A stretch of 64,000 nucleotides of DNA from Nocardia suismassiliense (GCF_900269665.1 NZ_LT985361.1:1793615-1857614); one strand, 5' to 3'; shown: positions 27,176 to 36,387, numbered from the stretch's first letter. Numbers and translations are program-made. Notes: generated by a model not told the origin, from the letters alone.

Positions 27176-27571
27176 ATGGCTATCGAGATCAGCAATCCTG
27201 CGGAGCTGCACGATCCGACCGGGTTCGGGTACAGCCATGTGGCGCGGGTCAGTGGGGAGCTGGTGCTCATCGCGGGCCAGTACGACTCGGATGCGGAGGG
27301 GCATACCACGAGTGCGGATTTCGGGGTGCAGGTCGACAATGCGTTTGCCAACCTCGGGATCGCCTTGCGCTCAGTGGGATTGGACTTCGCGGATGTCGCG
27401 CAACTGCGCACGTTCATTGTCGATCACAACCTCGACAAGCTTGCGGTGATCGGAAAGAAGATCGCGGAGATCTGGGGTGAGCGTCCGCCGGTGCAGACGT
27501 TGGCGGGTGTTGCCGCGCTCGCGTTGCCGGGGATGTTGTTCGAGGTGGATGCGGTAGCCGTGCGCGGCTGA
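27176..27571 (+). CDS. RidA/YjgF-family protein without the canonical arginine
   Basis: 131 residues, a full-length Rid-fold protein (VSGELVLIAGQYD, LRSVGLDFADVAQLRTF, FEVDAVAV). In enamine/imine deaminase RidA an arginine binds the substrate carboxylate in a P-x-R segment; here the matching segment reads RPPVQTLAGV, with Gln in that place. It therefore may not be a standard imine deaminase. Start ATG 27176 follows AGGAGA. Confidence 0.85.
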   Translation: MAIEISNPAELHDPTGFGYSHVARVSGELVLIAGQYDSDAEGHTTSADFGVQVDNAFANLGIALRSVGLDFADVAQLRTFIVDHNLDKLAVIGKKIAEIWGERPPVQTLAGVAALALPGMLFEVDAVAVRG

Positions 27572-27732
27572 CCGGGGTCGGCCGCCGAGTTCCGCGGGGT
27601 GGGGTTGGCGCGGGATTCGGCGGCCGGACTGGAACGATCCAATTGGATTGCTCTAGTTTGAAGGGGAACCAGGGGGAGATCGTGTGCGTCTTATCCTGTG
27701 TCGGGGTGTCCCGGGCCGAAGTCAGGAGAGAT

Positions 27733-28314
27733 ATGCGAACCGCCATTGTGTCGCCGAAGGTTGCGGTGCGGACGGTGCTCGCCGGGGTGGCGGTGGTCGG
27801 GTTCGTGGTGGGGTGCTCGCCGACCGAAGAGGGGACGCCTACGACGGAGGTCAGTGGGAAGCCGACCAGTGGTGAGCCCACGGTGCAGTACAACCCGTGT
27901 ACGGATTTATCCGATGACGCGTTGCGCACCGTCAAGGTGGACGTTGCCTCGAAGAAGACCGTGACTGACGCTCCGTCGGGTCCGGTTACCTGGCGAATGT
28001 GTCAGTGGGCTTCGACTGACGGACCGTACGCGGTGACCGTGGGTGCGAGCACGCACACCCTCGACGAAGCCCGAAAGAACGACACCGTCACCGGGTTCCG
28101 CGACGTAAAAGTCGGCCCGCGGGCAGGCCTGATCTACCAGGACAAGGCCGACGAGAACAAGCTGCGGTGCTACGTGAGCATGCCCTCTTCGACGGGCATG
28201 TTCGTTGTGATCGTCGGCTGGTTCTATGGCCAGCGCGCCTCTCTCCCGCAGGCGCCACCATGCGACCTCGCTGCCCAGCATGCGGCACAGCTAGAGCCTT
28301 ACCTGCCGAAATAG
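27733..28314 (+). CDS. DUF3558 lipoprotein
   Basis: 193 residues. Signal peptide with lipobox VVGC (Cys near 29), Thr/Pro-rich spacer, then a DUF3558 domain with four cysteines (NPCTDL, RMCQW, LRCYV, PPCDL). DUF3558 proteins are surface lipoproteins common in Nocardia, often beside ESX-associated genes. AGGAGAG precedes the ATG. It leads the small operon with the three genes downstream; its role there is unknown. Confidence 0.88.
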   Translation: MRTAIVSPKVAVRTVLAGVAVVGFVVGCSPTEEGTPTTEVSGKPTSGEPTVQYNPCTDLSDDALRTVKVDVASKKTVTDAPSGPVTWRMCQWASTDGPYAVTVGASTHTLDEARKNDTVTGFRDVKVGPRAGLIYQDKADENKLRCYVSMPSSTGMFVVIVGWFYGQRASLPQAPPCDLAAQHAAQLEPYLPK

Positions 28315-28402
28315 ACGTCGATGAATCGGCTGGCCACTGCCGGTAAATATCGGGCGACCTTCGCGGTCGGCAGTAGGTGCGATTGAAAGCGATGGAGGAG
28401 AG

Positions 28403-28813
28403 ATGTCAGAGTCGGACCAAGACACTGAAGCTCAGATGCAGGGCATGCTGACGCGTTGGCAAACACTGAAAACGCAGGCCGAAAGCGGCGAGCTTCGGTT
28501 GGACACCGAGACCGGTACAGCGTTGGCTCGACACGCCCAGCGAATGAGCGACCAGCTCAGCCTCATGATGGACAGGGCAAGCAGTCTCGCCTTCTTGTCC
28601 GGTTTCGGCACCCTCCATTCTGCGGACGCCCTCCGCAACAAGTTCGCGCAGAAGGCCAACAACGGCAACGATTCAGCCGTCAAACGACTGCAGCAGAGCA
28701 TCGATGTAGTCACCCTGATGAAGGAAACCTACGAGCTGGCCATCGGCAAGCTCCAGGAATCCGACCAGTCCGCCGCGGACAAGCTCGCCGCCTTGAACAT
28801 GGGCGGTGCGTAA
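28403..28813 (+). CDS. Small helical protein of the ESX-associated operon
   Basis: 136 residues, almost entirely helical, no cysteine and no signal peptide. Size, helix-rich content and place directly upstream of a WxG-containing protein suggest it is a type VII secretion partner protein, like EspC- or WXG100-type small proteins, though it has no WxG motif itself. GGAGGAG before the ATG is strong. Its stop overlaps the next start (TAATG). I cannot assign a named family. Confidence 0.75.
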   Translation: MSESDQDTEAQMQGMLTRWQTLKTQAESGELRLDTETGTALARHAQRMSDQLSLMMDRASSLAFLSGFGTLHSADALRNKFAQKANNGNDSAVKRLQQSIDVVTLMKETYELAIGKLQESDQSAADKLAALNMGGA

Positions 28814-30132
28814 TGGCTTCCTTCAACGACTGGCTCGTCGCGATCGGCGCCGGCCGTCTCACCGGCTCTCCGCACGAGGCGGACAAGAACAAGCAGACCG
28901 ATCAGCAGCGTGCTGCCGACGAGAAGACGAAGTGGGATCAGGACCGCGGTTTCGTCAACAACGAGTGGTCGAGTTTGCTGTCCGAGTACGGCAGCGGCAC
29001 GTTCGACGCGCCGGCCATCAAGGCGCAGGATCCGTTCGAGACGATGTCGCATCAGCAGATCTACAACGCGCTCGAAGGGGTGCAAGAGGGCGAGATCAAC
29101 GCGAAGGCCGATGGCTGGCGCAATCTGTCCACCGATGCGCGTAGCGCCGTCGAAGAGTTCAAAAAGGGTGTCGAGCAGGACATTACGGAGCACTGGAACG
29201 GTAAGTCGGGCACGAGCGCGATCGATGCGACGCGCGAATTCTCGACGTCGTTCGCGAAGCTCGCCGCCACGTTCCAGATGGTCGGACACGGTCTGGACCT
29301 GACGCAGGGGCACTTGGCGCAGGCGAAAGCCAGTGTGGGGAAGCCGGATAGCTATACGGTCGGCGATCGACTCATCGACGCTTTGCCCTTGCAGAACGTC
29401 ATCAAGGGTCCCACTCATCGCGCGCAGGAGGCGGAGAGCGAGGCGCGGTTCGTGATGACCCAGTACTACCGCCCCGGCGTGAACGAGGTCGACCAGATCA
29501 CGCCGATCCTCCCCGAACCCACCACCACAGTGGACAAGAACAACCCGGGTGGCCCGATCAGCAACCCGAGCTCGAACCCGACCGGCAACCCGACCAGCGC
29601 CGATCCGACCGGCTCGCCGACTTCGACGGACCCGAAATCCGCGGACGACACGAAAAAGCCGGACACCACCACTCCGCAGTCGACCCAGCCGGCCAGCACG
29701 AACCAGAACCCGACCTCGGACAAGCCGACCAGCACAACTCCGGCTTCGACCACCCCAGGGACCCCTAGCAATACCGACGACCCGACGAAGTCACGCAACC
29801 CGTCGACTCCGTCCAACACTCCGTCGACGACCTTCCCCGGCACCCCGTCGCGCACCCCCGGCACTCCGAGTTCCACCCCGTCCCCGGGAAAGAGCGTGCC
29901 GGGCAAAGCAACCACGCCCACCACCACGGCCGCATCGACCGCCGCCCGCGCGGCGTCGACGGGCAAGGCGGGCGCGGCAGGCATGCCAGGCATGGGTGCG
30001 CCCGGCGCGCGCGGCAAAGGCGACGAGGACGGCGAGCACAAAACCCCGGATTACCTGATCTACGACCGTGGTTCGGAACTGCTGGGCACGCAGCCGCCCG
30101 CGCTGCCGCCGGGCGGGGTCATCGGCGGATGA
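28813..30132 (+). CDS. Candidate ESX (type VII) secreted protein with WxG-type domain and Thr/Pro-rich tail
   Basis: 439 residues. A basic and charged N-terminus (1-70), then a helical region (about 75-210) with the turn HWNGKSG, a WxG-like motif between two long helices, and YNALE, a YxxxE pattern. Residues 230-385 are a disordered Pro/Thr/Ser/Asn tract with short TP, NPTS and TPG repeats, ending in a charged tail. This is the build of PPE/WXG-type exported proteins in Nocardia. It overlaps both neighbours (TAATG upstream, ATGA downstream). No classic signal peptide. Confidence 0.78.
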   Translation: MASFNDWLVAIGAGRLTGSPHEADKNKQTDQQRAADEKTKWDQDRGFVNNEWSSLLSEYGSGTFDAPAIKAQDPFETMSHQQIYNALEGVQEGEINAKADGWRNLSTDARSAVEEFKKGVEQDITEHWNGKSGTSAIDATREFSTSFAKLAATFQMVGHGLDLTQGHLAQAKASVGKPDSYTVGDRLIDALPLQNVIKGPTHRAQEAESEARFVMTQYYRPGVNEVDQITPILPEPTTTVDKNNPGGPISNPSSNPTGNPTSADPTGSPTSTDPKSADDTKKPDTTTPQSTQPASTNQNPTSDKPTSTTPASTTPGTPSNTDDPTKSRNPSTPSNTPSTTFPGTPSRTPGTPSSTPSPGKSVPGKATTPTTTAASTAARAASTGKAGAAGMPGMGAPGARGKGDEDGEHKTPDYLIYDRGSELLGTQPPALPPGGVIGG

Positions 30133-30896
30133 GTGAATCCCGCTGGCGCCTGGACGGTTTGATGTTCGAGCTGGCGCTGGAGGCGCTCGGCCGGGACCGC
30201 CTGCCCTATCCGTTGCGCTACACCGTTGACGGCGTGGAAGCGTACGAGGACTATCAGCGGCTGCGCGAGAATGCCGCGCGGCAGCTGTCGGGGTTCGCGA
30301 CTCCCGACTTGTTCAATGCCTTGAATGTGTTGCTGGAGCCGCAGGTTCGGGTCGAAGTGCACGGATTCTTCGGGCGCGACTTCAAACAGGTGGTCCGCGT
30401 GCACGCGGGTATGACGGCGCGCGCCGCGACCATCGCGGTCCAATTGCCCGGTCCCACGCAGGAATACGGCCGCGATATTCTGCTCAGCCGCTGCCCGCCG
30501 CAGGCTTTGCCCGGGCAGATCGCAGCGCAGTTCCCGAATTGTGTCGGCGGCAAATATCCGCCGATCAGTGGGCGCCGCTCGGATGTGCACCGGGTGGAGT
30601 ACGCGAAGCACCCCACGCGCCTTTCACACACCGAGCAACTCAATCGCATCGTGCGCCGCCCGCGCTCCGGGCTCGGCGAAGTCGGCGTGTTCGCCGGCGG
30701 CGCGATCGACAGCAGGCCGACCACCGACGGTCGTGGTTTCCACTGGATGGATTACCTGCCCGCCGACGGCCGCTACCTGCTGCACAACCACGGCGATGAC
30801 GAGTTCACCCTGACGCCGGGGCCGACCGAGGAGCTGCAGCGTCAGCTGCACCGGCTCATCGAAACCACCTACCGCGCGGTGGCACACAGCTGGTGA
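30129..30896 (+). CDS. EspG-family ESX chaperone
   Basis: 255 residues. WRLDGLMFELALEALGRDRL and PYPLRYT are typical of the EspG family N-terminus. EspG proteins bind PPE/PE-type substrates in the cytosol and deliver them to the ESX secretion machine. Its start overlaps the WxG gene stop by four bases (ATGA), so chaperone and likely cargo are co-translated. No ESX core genes (eccB, eccC, eccD, mycP) are in this window. Its stop codon abuts that of the convergent methyltransferase gene with no gap. Confidence 0.88.
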   Translation: MSESRWRLDGLMFELALEALGRDRLPYPLRYTVDGVEAYEDYQRLRENAARQLSGFATPDLFNALNVLLEPQVRVEVHGFFGRDFKQVVRVHAGMTARAATIAVQLPGPTQEYGRDILLSRCPPQALPGQIAAQFPNCVGGKYPPISGRRSDVHRVEYAKHPTRLSHTEQLNRIVRRPRSGLGEVGVFAGGAIDSRPTTDGRGFHWMDYLPADGRYLLHNHGDDEFTLTPGPTEELQRQLHRLIETTYRAVAHSW

Positions 30897-31592
30897 TCAG
30901 GGGTGTAAGACGAGCATAGTGTGCGCCCCATGGTGGAATTCGTAGCCGGTTTCGCGCAGGCTGGTTCGGATGCCTTTGTCTTCGAGTTCCTTTCGCACGT
31001 GCGCGACCAGGTCGTCCAGTTGGTTACCGAGGTGGTCGACCAGCGGATAGGCGCGAACCTCACCGGTGCCGACCCTGGCCAGCTCCAGCAGGGCGGTCAG
31101 GTGGAAGTCGGCGTTCAGCCGATCGGCGTAGGTGAACAGCAGGTGGGAGCTGAGGACCAGGTCGAAGCTGTTATCCGGGAAGGGCAGCGACGGCAGTTCG
31201 GCGGCGACGTACCGACCAGGGTGCACGGTTTGATCGGCCCCGAACAGCAGGGCGGCGGCCTGGCGCATGTCGCGGTGCTGCTGCGGGCCGCCATACCAGT
31301 CCCACCGGTATCTGGCCGAATGTGCCGTGGCCCAGCTGCTTCCGCGGTCGGTCTCGGCGACCGCGAGAATCCGTAGCTCCTCGGCGGAGCGGGCGTAGAC
31401 CGGATCGGCGGCGGTGACGTGGGCGCCGAGTGCACTCGCCTCGGCCGTGAAACTCGCTGCGCCGCCAGGGCAGTCGAGAATACGGCCGTGCAAATCGGCG
31501 TCGGAGAGCATGAATATTGCGCGATACTCGGCCAATGATCTTGCGCTGACCAGAAATTCGCCTAGGACATCACTGTCTGTTGGGTGCTTCAT
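30897..31592 (-). CDS. SAM-dependent methyltransferase (class I)
   Basis: 231 residues. Motif I is ILDCPGGAASFTAEAS (the first Gly-rich loop), followed by AADPVYARS and a post-I block SFDLVLSSHLLF typical of the class I Rossmann fold. Substrate cannot be told. Its end abuts espG. In front of the start there is an inverted repeat at 31729-31746 that may be an operator. Confidence 0.85.
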   Translation of the reverse strand: MKHPTDSDVLGEFLVSARSLAEYRAIFMLSDADLHGRILDCPGGAASFTAEASALGAHVTAADPVYARSAEELRILAVAETDRGSSWATAHSARYRWDWYGGPQQHRDMRQAAALLFGADQTVHPGRYVAAELPSLPFPDNSFDLVLSSHLLFTYADRLNADFHLTALLELARVGTGEVRAYPLVDHLGNQLDDLVAHVRKELEDKGIRTSLRETGYEFHHGAHTMLVLHP

Positions 31593-31640
31593 CTGGAAAC
31601 GGTCTCATGTGCGGACCGCGCGCGAGGGAGGATTTGTGGT

Positions 31641-31675
31641 GTCCCCGCGCCGCGTGCAGGGCTTGGCGCGGGGAC
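31641..31675 (-). terminator. Possible dinG terminator
   Basis: GTCCCCGCGCC pairs with GGCGCGGGGAC over a 13-base loop. It lies about 105 bases after the dinG stop and in front of the methyltransferase gene on the same strand, and separates the two transcripts. No T-run. Confidence 0.5.
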
Positions 31676-31728
31676 CGCCGATACATTCGGTGTGGGAATT
31701 GGGGTTCACCGAAGTACCACCCTTAATT

Positions 31729-31746
31729 TACTTCTGTTCGGAAGTA
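31729..31746. promoter_or_regulatory. Inverted repeat TACTTC-N6-GAAGTA
   Basis: Perfect six-base arms around TGTTCG, in the 187-base gap between dinG and the methyltransferase gene. Another GAAGTA lies 20 bases away (31711). This spacing is typical of a repressor site. No cognate regulator is next to it. Confidence 0.4.
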
Positions 31747-31779
31747 TGCGCGAGTATCGGCGCGGCGATGTGCGCGGTA

Positions 31780-33822
31780 TCACACCGCGTTTTCGGTGAG
31801 TCGCTTCAGTGCCTTCACCACGACCTCGGGGTCGGCGGTCTCCCAGTACGGCGGTAGCGAGGCGCGCAGGTAGCCGCCGTAGCGGGCGGTGGCCAGCCGG
31901 GAGTCGAGGATCGCGACCACGCCCCGGTCGTCGACGCTGCGCAGCAGTCGGCCGGTGCCCTGGGCGAGCAGCAGCGCCGCATGGTTGGCCGCGATCGCCA
32001 TGAACCCGTTGCCGCCGCGCGATTCGACCGCGCGCTGGCGTGCGGTGAGCAGCGGATCGTCAGGGCGTGGGAACGGAATTCGATCCAGGATGACCAGGCT
32101 CAGCGACGGACCGGGCACGTCGACGCCCTGCCACAGCGACAGCGTGCCGAACAGCGAGGTCTCCGGGTCGTCGGCGAACTTGCGGACCAGCGCACCGGTG
32201 GAGTCGTCACCCTGGCACAGCACCGGTGTGTCCAGCCGCTCGCGCAACGCCTCGGTCGCCGCCTTGGCCGCGCGCATCGAGGAGAACAGGCCGAGCGTGC
32301 GGCCGCCCGCGGCCTTGATCAGCCGCTCGATTTCGTCCAGGTAGGCGGGCGCGAGGCCGTCGCGCCCGGGCGGCGGCAGGTGCTTGGCGACGTAGAGAAT
32401 GCCGGACTTGGCATGGTCGAACGGCGAGCCGACGTCGAGCGAACTCCAGCGCACCTTGTCGGCGTCGGCGGGTGCCGCGGCGCCGTTGGCCATGCCGGGA
32501 TCGGACTGGCTCGACGACTGCGCGGGCAGTCCCCAGGTGATCGCGAGCCCGTCGAACGAGCCGCCGATCTGCAATGTCGCCGAGGTGAGGACCACGGTCG
32601 CGGTGCCGAACAGCCTGCTGCGCAACAGTCCACCCACCGAGAGCGGCGCCATCCGCAGCGAGCGCCGGGTGACCCCGCGCATCTCGTCGGCGGACAGCCA
32701 GATGACGTCGTGGCGTTTCGCCGGATCCGGTTCGTCGAACGCGGTGAGCGCGCGGACCGCGCTGTCGTGGATCTCATCGATCGCGGCGAGCGCCTGGGTG
32801 CGGGCGGCGGCGGTCTCCACGTCGCCCTGCTGAGTGGTGCCGCCCTGCGGGGCCAGCGCGGTGCGGGCGTTCCAGGCGGCGTCGCGGATCAGCGCGAGCA
32901 CCGGGGCGACGCCGTCGGGTATGCGCTCCCAGCGGGCGGCGGGCAACTCGTCCAGCACGTCGTGCCACGCCTCGGCGGCGCCTTCGAGGCGGTCCACCTC
33001 TTTCTCGTCGATCAGCTTGGCGCAGCGCCGCGCGGCCGCGCTGATCGCCGTCGAGGCCAGCTCGGCGGTGGCCACGCCGGTGACACGGTCGACCAGTTCG
33101 TGGGCCTCGTCGATGACCACTACGTCGTGTTCGGGCAGCACCTGGATGCCGCTGATCGCGTCGATGGCCAGCAGCGCGTGGTTGGTCACCACCACGTCGG
33201 CCTGCGCGGACTCCGCCCGCGCGCGTTCGGCGAAGCAGTCCTGCCCGAACGGGCAGCGCGACTTGCCGAGGCATTCGCGCGAGGAGACGCTCACCTGTTT
33301 CCAGGCGCGGTCGGTCACGCCGGGCACCAGCTCGTCCCGGTCGCCGGTCTCGGTGTCGGAGGCCCACTCGTTGAGCCGCTGCACCTCGCGGCCGAGCCGG
33401 GAGATGGCGAACGCGTCGAACAGCTCGGCCTCGGGCTCGTCCGGGATCACGCTGTTGATCTTGTTCAGGCACAGATAGTTGTTGCGGCCCTTGAGAATCG
33501 CGAACTTGGCCGCGCGCCCGAGCGGCTTGCTCAGCGCCTCGGACAGCCGGGGCAGATCGCGATCGACCAGCTGGCGCTGCAGCGCGATCGTCGCCGTCGA
33601 CACCACCACCGTGCGCCCGGTGCGCACCGCGTGCCGCAGGCTGGGCACCAGGTAGGCCAGCGACTTGCCGGTACCCGTGCCGGCCTGCACCGCCAGGTGC
33701 TCCTTGGTGTCGATCGCGTGGTCCACCGCGGTCGCCATCGTCACCTGCCCGACGCGCTCTTTCCCGCCGAGCGCCTGCACGGCAGTGGCCAAAAGATCGG
33801 GGACGGCGGGGAGTTCGGGCAC
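31780..33822 (-). CDS. dinG: DinG/XPD-like ATP-dependent DNA helicase
   Basis: 680 residues. Walker A is AGTGTGKS, the DEAH box is VVIDEAHEL, and four cysteines (YLCLNK, ECLGKSRCPFGQDCF) form the 4Fe-4S domain of XPD/DinG helicases. It unwinds 5'-3' and acts on replication or repair intermediates. It corresponds to Rv1329c. It follows pncB and pncA on the same strand (54 bases after pncA). GTG start. Confidence 0.93.
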   Translation of the reverse strand: MPELPAVPDLLATAVQALGGKERVGQVTMATAVDHAIDTKEHLAVQAGTGTGKSLAYLVPSLRHAVRTGRTVVVSTATIALQRQLVDRDLPRLSEALSKPLGRAAKFAILKGRNNYLCLNKINSVIPDEPEAELFDAFAISRLGREVQRLNEWASDTETGDRDELVPGVTDRAWKQVSVSSRECLGKSRCPFGQDCFAERARAESAQADVVVTNHALLAIDAISGIQVLPEHDVVVIDEAHELVDRVTGVATAELASTAISAAARRCAKLIDEKEVDRLEGAAEAWHDVLDELPAARWERIPDGVAPVLALIRDAAWNARTALAPQGGTTQQGDVETAAARTQALAAIDEIHDSAVRALTAFDEPDPAKRHDVIWLSADEMRGVTRRSLRMAPLSVGGLLRSRLFGTATVVLTSATLQIGGSFDGLAITWGLPAQSSSQSDPGMANGAAAPADADKVRWSSLDVGSPFDHAKSGILYVAKHLPPPGRDGLAPAYLDEIERLIKAAGGRTLGLFSSMRAAKAATEALRERLDTPVLCQGDDSTGALVRKFADDPETSLFGTLSLWQGVDVPGPSLSLVILDRIPFPRPDDPLLTARQRAVESRGGNGFMAIAANHAALLLAQGTGRLLRSVDDRGVVAILDSRLATARYGGYLRASLPPYWETADPEVVVKALKRLTENAV

Positions 33823-33876
33823 CCGAGCAGCCTACTGCCCGGGACCGACAGCACAGGCGGCCGTCACGATGATCGG

Positions 33877-34443
33877 TTACCCGGAAACGCTTCCTTCGAG
33901 GTCGACGCCCGCGGCGCGCATATGACCCAGCGCGGCGTCGGTCGTGTCGCGGGAAACCCCGGCCGTCAGGTCGAGCAGTACGCGGGTGTCGAAGCCTTCG
34001 ATGCGCGCGTCCAGCGCGGTGGCGCGGACGCAGTGGTCGGTGGCGATGCCGACGATGTCGACCGACTCGATGCCGTGCGCGCGCAGCCAATCGGCCAGGG
34101 TGGTGCCGTCCTCGGCGGTGCCCTCGAAACCGGAGTAGGCGGCGGAATACTCGCCCTTGGAGAAGACCTGCTGGACCGCCGCGGTGTTCAGATTCGGGTG
34201 GAAATCCGCGCCCGGCGTACCCGCGCGGCAGTGCGGCGGCCACGAGTCGACGTAATCGGGCTGCGCGGAGAAGTGATCACCGGGGTCGATGTGATGGTCC
34301 CGGGTCGCGACCACCGCGGTGTAGTGGGCGGCCGCGAGCAGGTCACTGATGCGCGCGGCGACCGCGGCGCCGCCCGCGACGGCGAGCGACCCGCCCTCGC
34401 AGAAATCGTTCTGCACGTCGACGATGATCAGGGCTCGGGTCAT
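33877..34443 (-). CDS. pncA: Nicotinamidase/pyrazinamidase PncA
   Basis: 188 residues. Catalytic Asp9 (VDVQNDF), Lys in VFSKGEYS and Cys in IATDHCVRAT; metal ligands in TRDHHIDPGDHF. It converts nicotinamide to nicotinic acid, feeding the neighbouring PncB. In M. tuberculosis pncA (Rv2043c) lies elsewhere and only pncB1 is here, so the pairing of the two salvage genes on one transcript is a difference. It also activates pyrazinamide in principle. Confidence 0.95.
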   Translation of the reverse strand: MTRALIIVDVQNDFCEGGSLAVAGGAAVAARISDLLAAAHYTAVVATRDHHIDPGDHFSAQPDYVDSWPPHCRAGTPGADFHPNLNTAAVQQVFSKGEYSAAYSGFEGTAEDGTTLADWLRAHGIESVDIVGIATDHCVRATALDARIEGFDTRVLLDLTAGVSRDTTDAALGHMRAAGVDLEGSVSG

Positions 34444-34531
34444 GCTGACCTCCCGCGGTGTGAACTGAGTACCCGTATTGCATTGTGCCGCTTCGCGAGA
34501 CTGCCGACCCGGGCGGACCGGCAGGCGGTGG

Positions 34532-35866
34532 TCAGCTCACGAAGGTCGTCGGCACGGCGGGTTCGCCCGCGGACAGCTTCAGGCCTTCCCACGGCAGGCT
34601 GATCAGCCCGTTCGCCACGTGATCGCGGCTGTCGGACAGCGTCGGCAGATCGTCGACGAGCTTGCCCTCGCGCACCAGCGGGACCAGCAGCTCGCGCGCC
34701 TCGAACCCGTTCACCTCGGGCATCGGCCCGGCCGCCGGGTAGACGATCTCCTCGACGATCGTGCCGGTCTCCCTGGACAGCCTGATCGCCTTTTTGGTGC
34801 CGCCGCGCGACTCCTTGTGGCTGCTGCGCTTGGCGACCGGCACGCCCTCCACCTCGACCAGCTTGTAGACCATGCCCGCGGTCGGCGCGCCGGAGCCGGT
34901 CACCAGCGAGGTGCCGACGCCGTACACATCCACCGGCTCCGCCCGCAACGCGGCGATGGCGTATTCGTCGAGGTCGCCGGACACCACGATGCGGGTCTTG
35001 GTCGCGCCGAGCCCGTCCAGCTGATCGCGCACCTGCCTGGCCAGCACGCCGAGATCGCCGGAGTCGATCCGCACCCCGCCCAGCTCCGGCCCGGCTACCT
35101 CGATCGCGGTCGCCACGCCGCGGGTGATGTCGTAGGTGTCCACCAGGAGAGTGGTGCCGATGCCGAGCGCGTCGACCTGGCTGCGGAAGGCGGCTGCTTC
35201 GCTCGCTGCCGTGTCGGGCGCTCCGGCGCCTGCCGCCCCCGCATGCAGAAGCGTGAACGCATGCGCACTGGTGCCCGCGCCGGGCACGCCGTAGCGACGC
35301 ACCGCCGCCAGATTCGAGGTCGCGTCGAAGCCGGCCAGATAGGCGGCCCGCGAGCTGTCCGGCGCGGCGAGCTCATGGGTGCGCCGCGACCCCATCTCGA
35401 TCATCCGGCGCCCGCCCGCCGCGCTCACCATCCTGGCCGCCGCGGACGCGATCGCGCTGTCGTGGTTGAGGATCGACAGCACCAGCGTCTCCAGCACGAC
35501 GCACTCGGCGAAGCTGCCGCGCACCGACAGGATGGGGGAGCCGGGGAAGTACAACTCACCCTCGGCGTAGCCGTCGATATCGCCGCTGAACCGGTAGTCC
35601 CGCAACCACTCCACCGTCTTGGCCGGCAGGAACGGCGCGACCACGGCCAGCTCCGGCTCGCCGAACCGGAAACGCTCAAGGGCCTCCAGCACCCGGCCGG
35701 TACCCGCGACCACGCCGTAGCGGCGGCCGTGCGGCAGGCGGCGCGCGAACACCTCGAAGGTGCAGCGGCGATGCGCCGAATCGTCGGCCAGCGCGGCGGC
35801 CAGCATGGTCAGTTCGTACTGGTCCGTCAGCAGAGCGGTGCTGCCGACGCCGTCGCGGATGTCCAC
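34532..35866 (-). CDS. pncB: Nicotinate phosphoribosyltransferase PncB
   Basis: 444 residues. LLTDQYELTMLAAAL at the N-terminus and MGSRRTHELAAPDSSRAAYL are the NAPRTase motifs, the latter with the catalytic His. It makes nicotinic acid mononucleotide from nicotinate and PRPP. Order (pncB, dinG) matches Rv1330c-Rv1329c. The GTG at 35866 is selected because the residues that follow match the family; an in-frame ATG 54 bases upstream overlaps a TATACC-like promoter element and would add an unconserved extension. Confidence 0.93.
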   Translation of the reverse strand: MDIRDGVGSTALLTDQYELTMLAAALADDSAHRRCTFEVFARRLPHGRRYGVVAGTGRVLEALERFRFGEPELAVVAPFLPAKTVEWLRDYRFSGDIDGYAEGELYFPGSPILSVRGSFAECVVLETLVLSILNHDSAIASAAARMVSAAGGRRMIEMGSRRTHELAAPDSSRAAYLAGFDATSNLAAVRRYGVPGAGTSAHAFTLLHAGAAGAGAPDTAASEAAAFRSQVDALGIGTTLLVDTYDITRGVATAIEVAGPELGGVRIDSGDLGVLARQVRDQLDGLGATKTRIVVSGDLDEYAIAALRAEPVDVYGVGTSLVTGSGAPTAGMVYKLVEVEGVPVAKRSSHKESRGGTKKAIRLSRETGTIVEEIVYPAAGPMPEVNGFEARELLVPLVREGKLVDDLPTLSDSRDHVANGLISLPWEGLKLSAGEPAVPTTFVS

Positions 35867-36059
35867 GCAGCCACTGTAGACAGAGCGGTCCGGTATAGAG
35901 CGCTTGCGAGTGCGATACATGATAGGTGGGCGCTCGCTCGGTGACTTGTGAAATGCTCGAATCAGGTCCGATCGGGGTGTTGCTCATCCGGAGTCGAGTC
36001 GTACCCTTGACGTTATGGCCTTGTGCAACATAGTCGGAGGCGGCGTCGGGGTAGGCGCC

Positions 36060-36365
36060 GTGGACGCGACACTGTCAGCGGCACAGGCGACCCCCGAGGC
36101 GGTCGAATACACCGAGATCTTGGAGGCAGAAGATCGCCCGTGGGTCACTGTGGTCTGGGACGACCCGGTCAACCTCATGCACTACGTCGCCTACATCTTC
36201 CAAAAGCTTTTCGGCTACAGCAAAGCGAAGGCGACCGAGCTGATGCTCTGTGTGCACAACGAGGGCAAAGCGGTCGTCTCGTCGGGTTCGCGGGACAAGA
36301 TGGAACATGACGTCCAGCGGCTGCACGCCGCCGGACTCTGGGCGACCATGCAGCGAGACGACTGA
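36060..36365 (+). CDS. clpS: ClpS, adaptor of ClpC/ClpP protease
   Basis: 101 residues from the chosen GTG, the same length as M. tuberculosis ClpS (Rv1331). Core segments are [31 protein letters not shown] and AAGLWATM. It binds N-degron residues and delivers substrates to ClpC1P1P2. The start at 36060 is preferred over an ATG at 36015 because TTGACG at 36007 with TAGTCG about 18 bases on looks like a promoter overlapping that ATG, and the extra 15 residues are Gly-rich and not conserved. Confidence 0.9.
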   Translation: MDATLSAAQATPEAVEYTEILEAEDRPWVTVVWDDPVNLMHYVAYIFQKLFGYSKAKATELMLCVHNEGKAVVSSGSRDKMEHDVQRLHAAGLWATMQRDD

Positions 36366-36387
36366 CCAGGACGACTACCCTGACGCC

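Noticed and set aside
29500..29960. Tandem repeats in the WxG protein gene considered as a repeat array or CRISPR
   Set aside because: It is irregular Thr/Pro/Ser/Asn coding sequence with no constant unit or spacer length.
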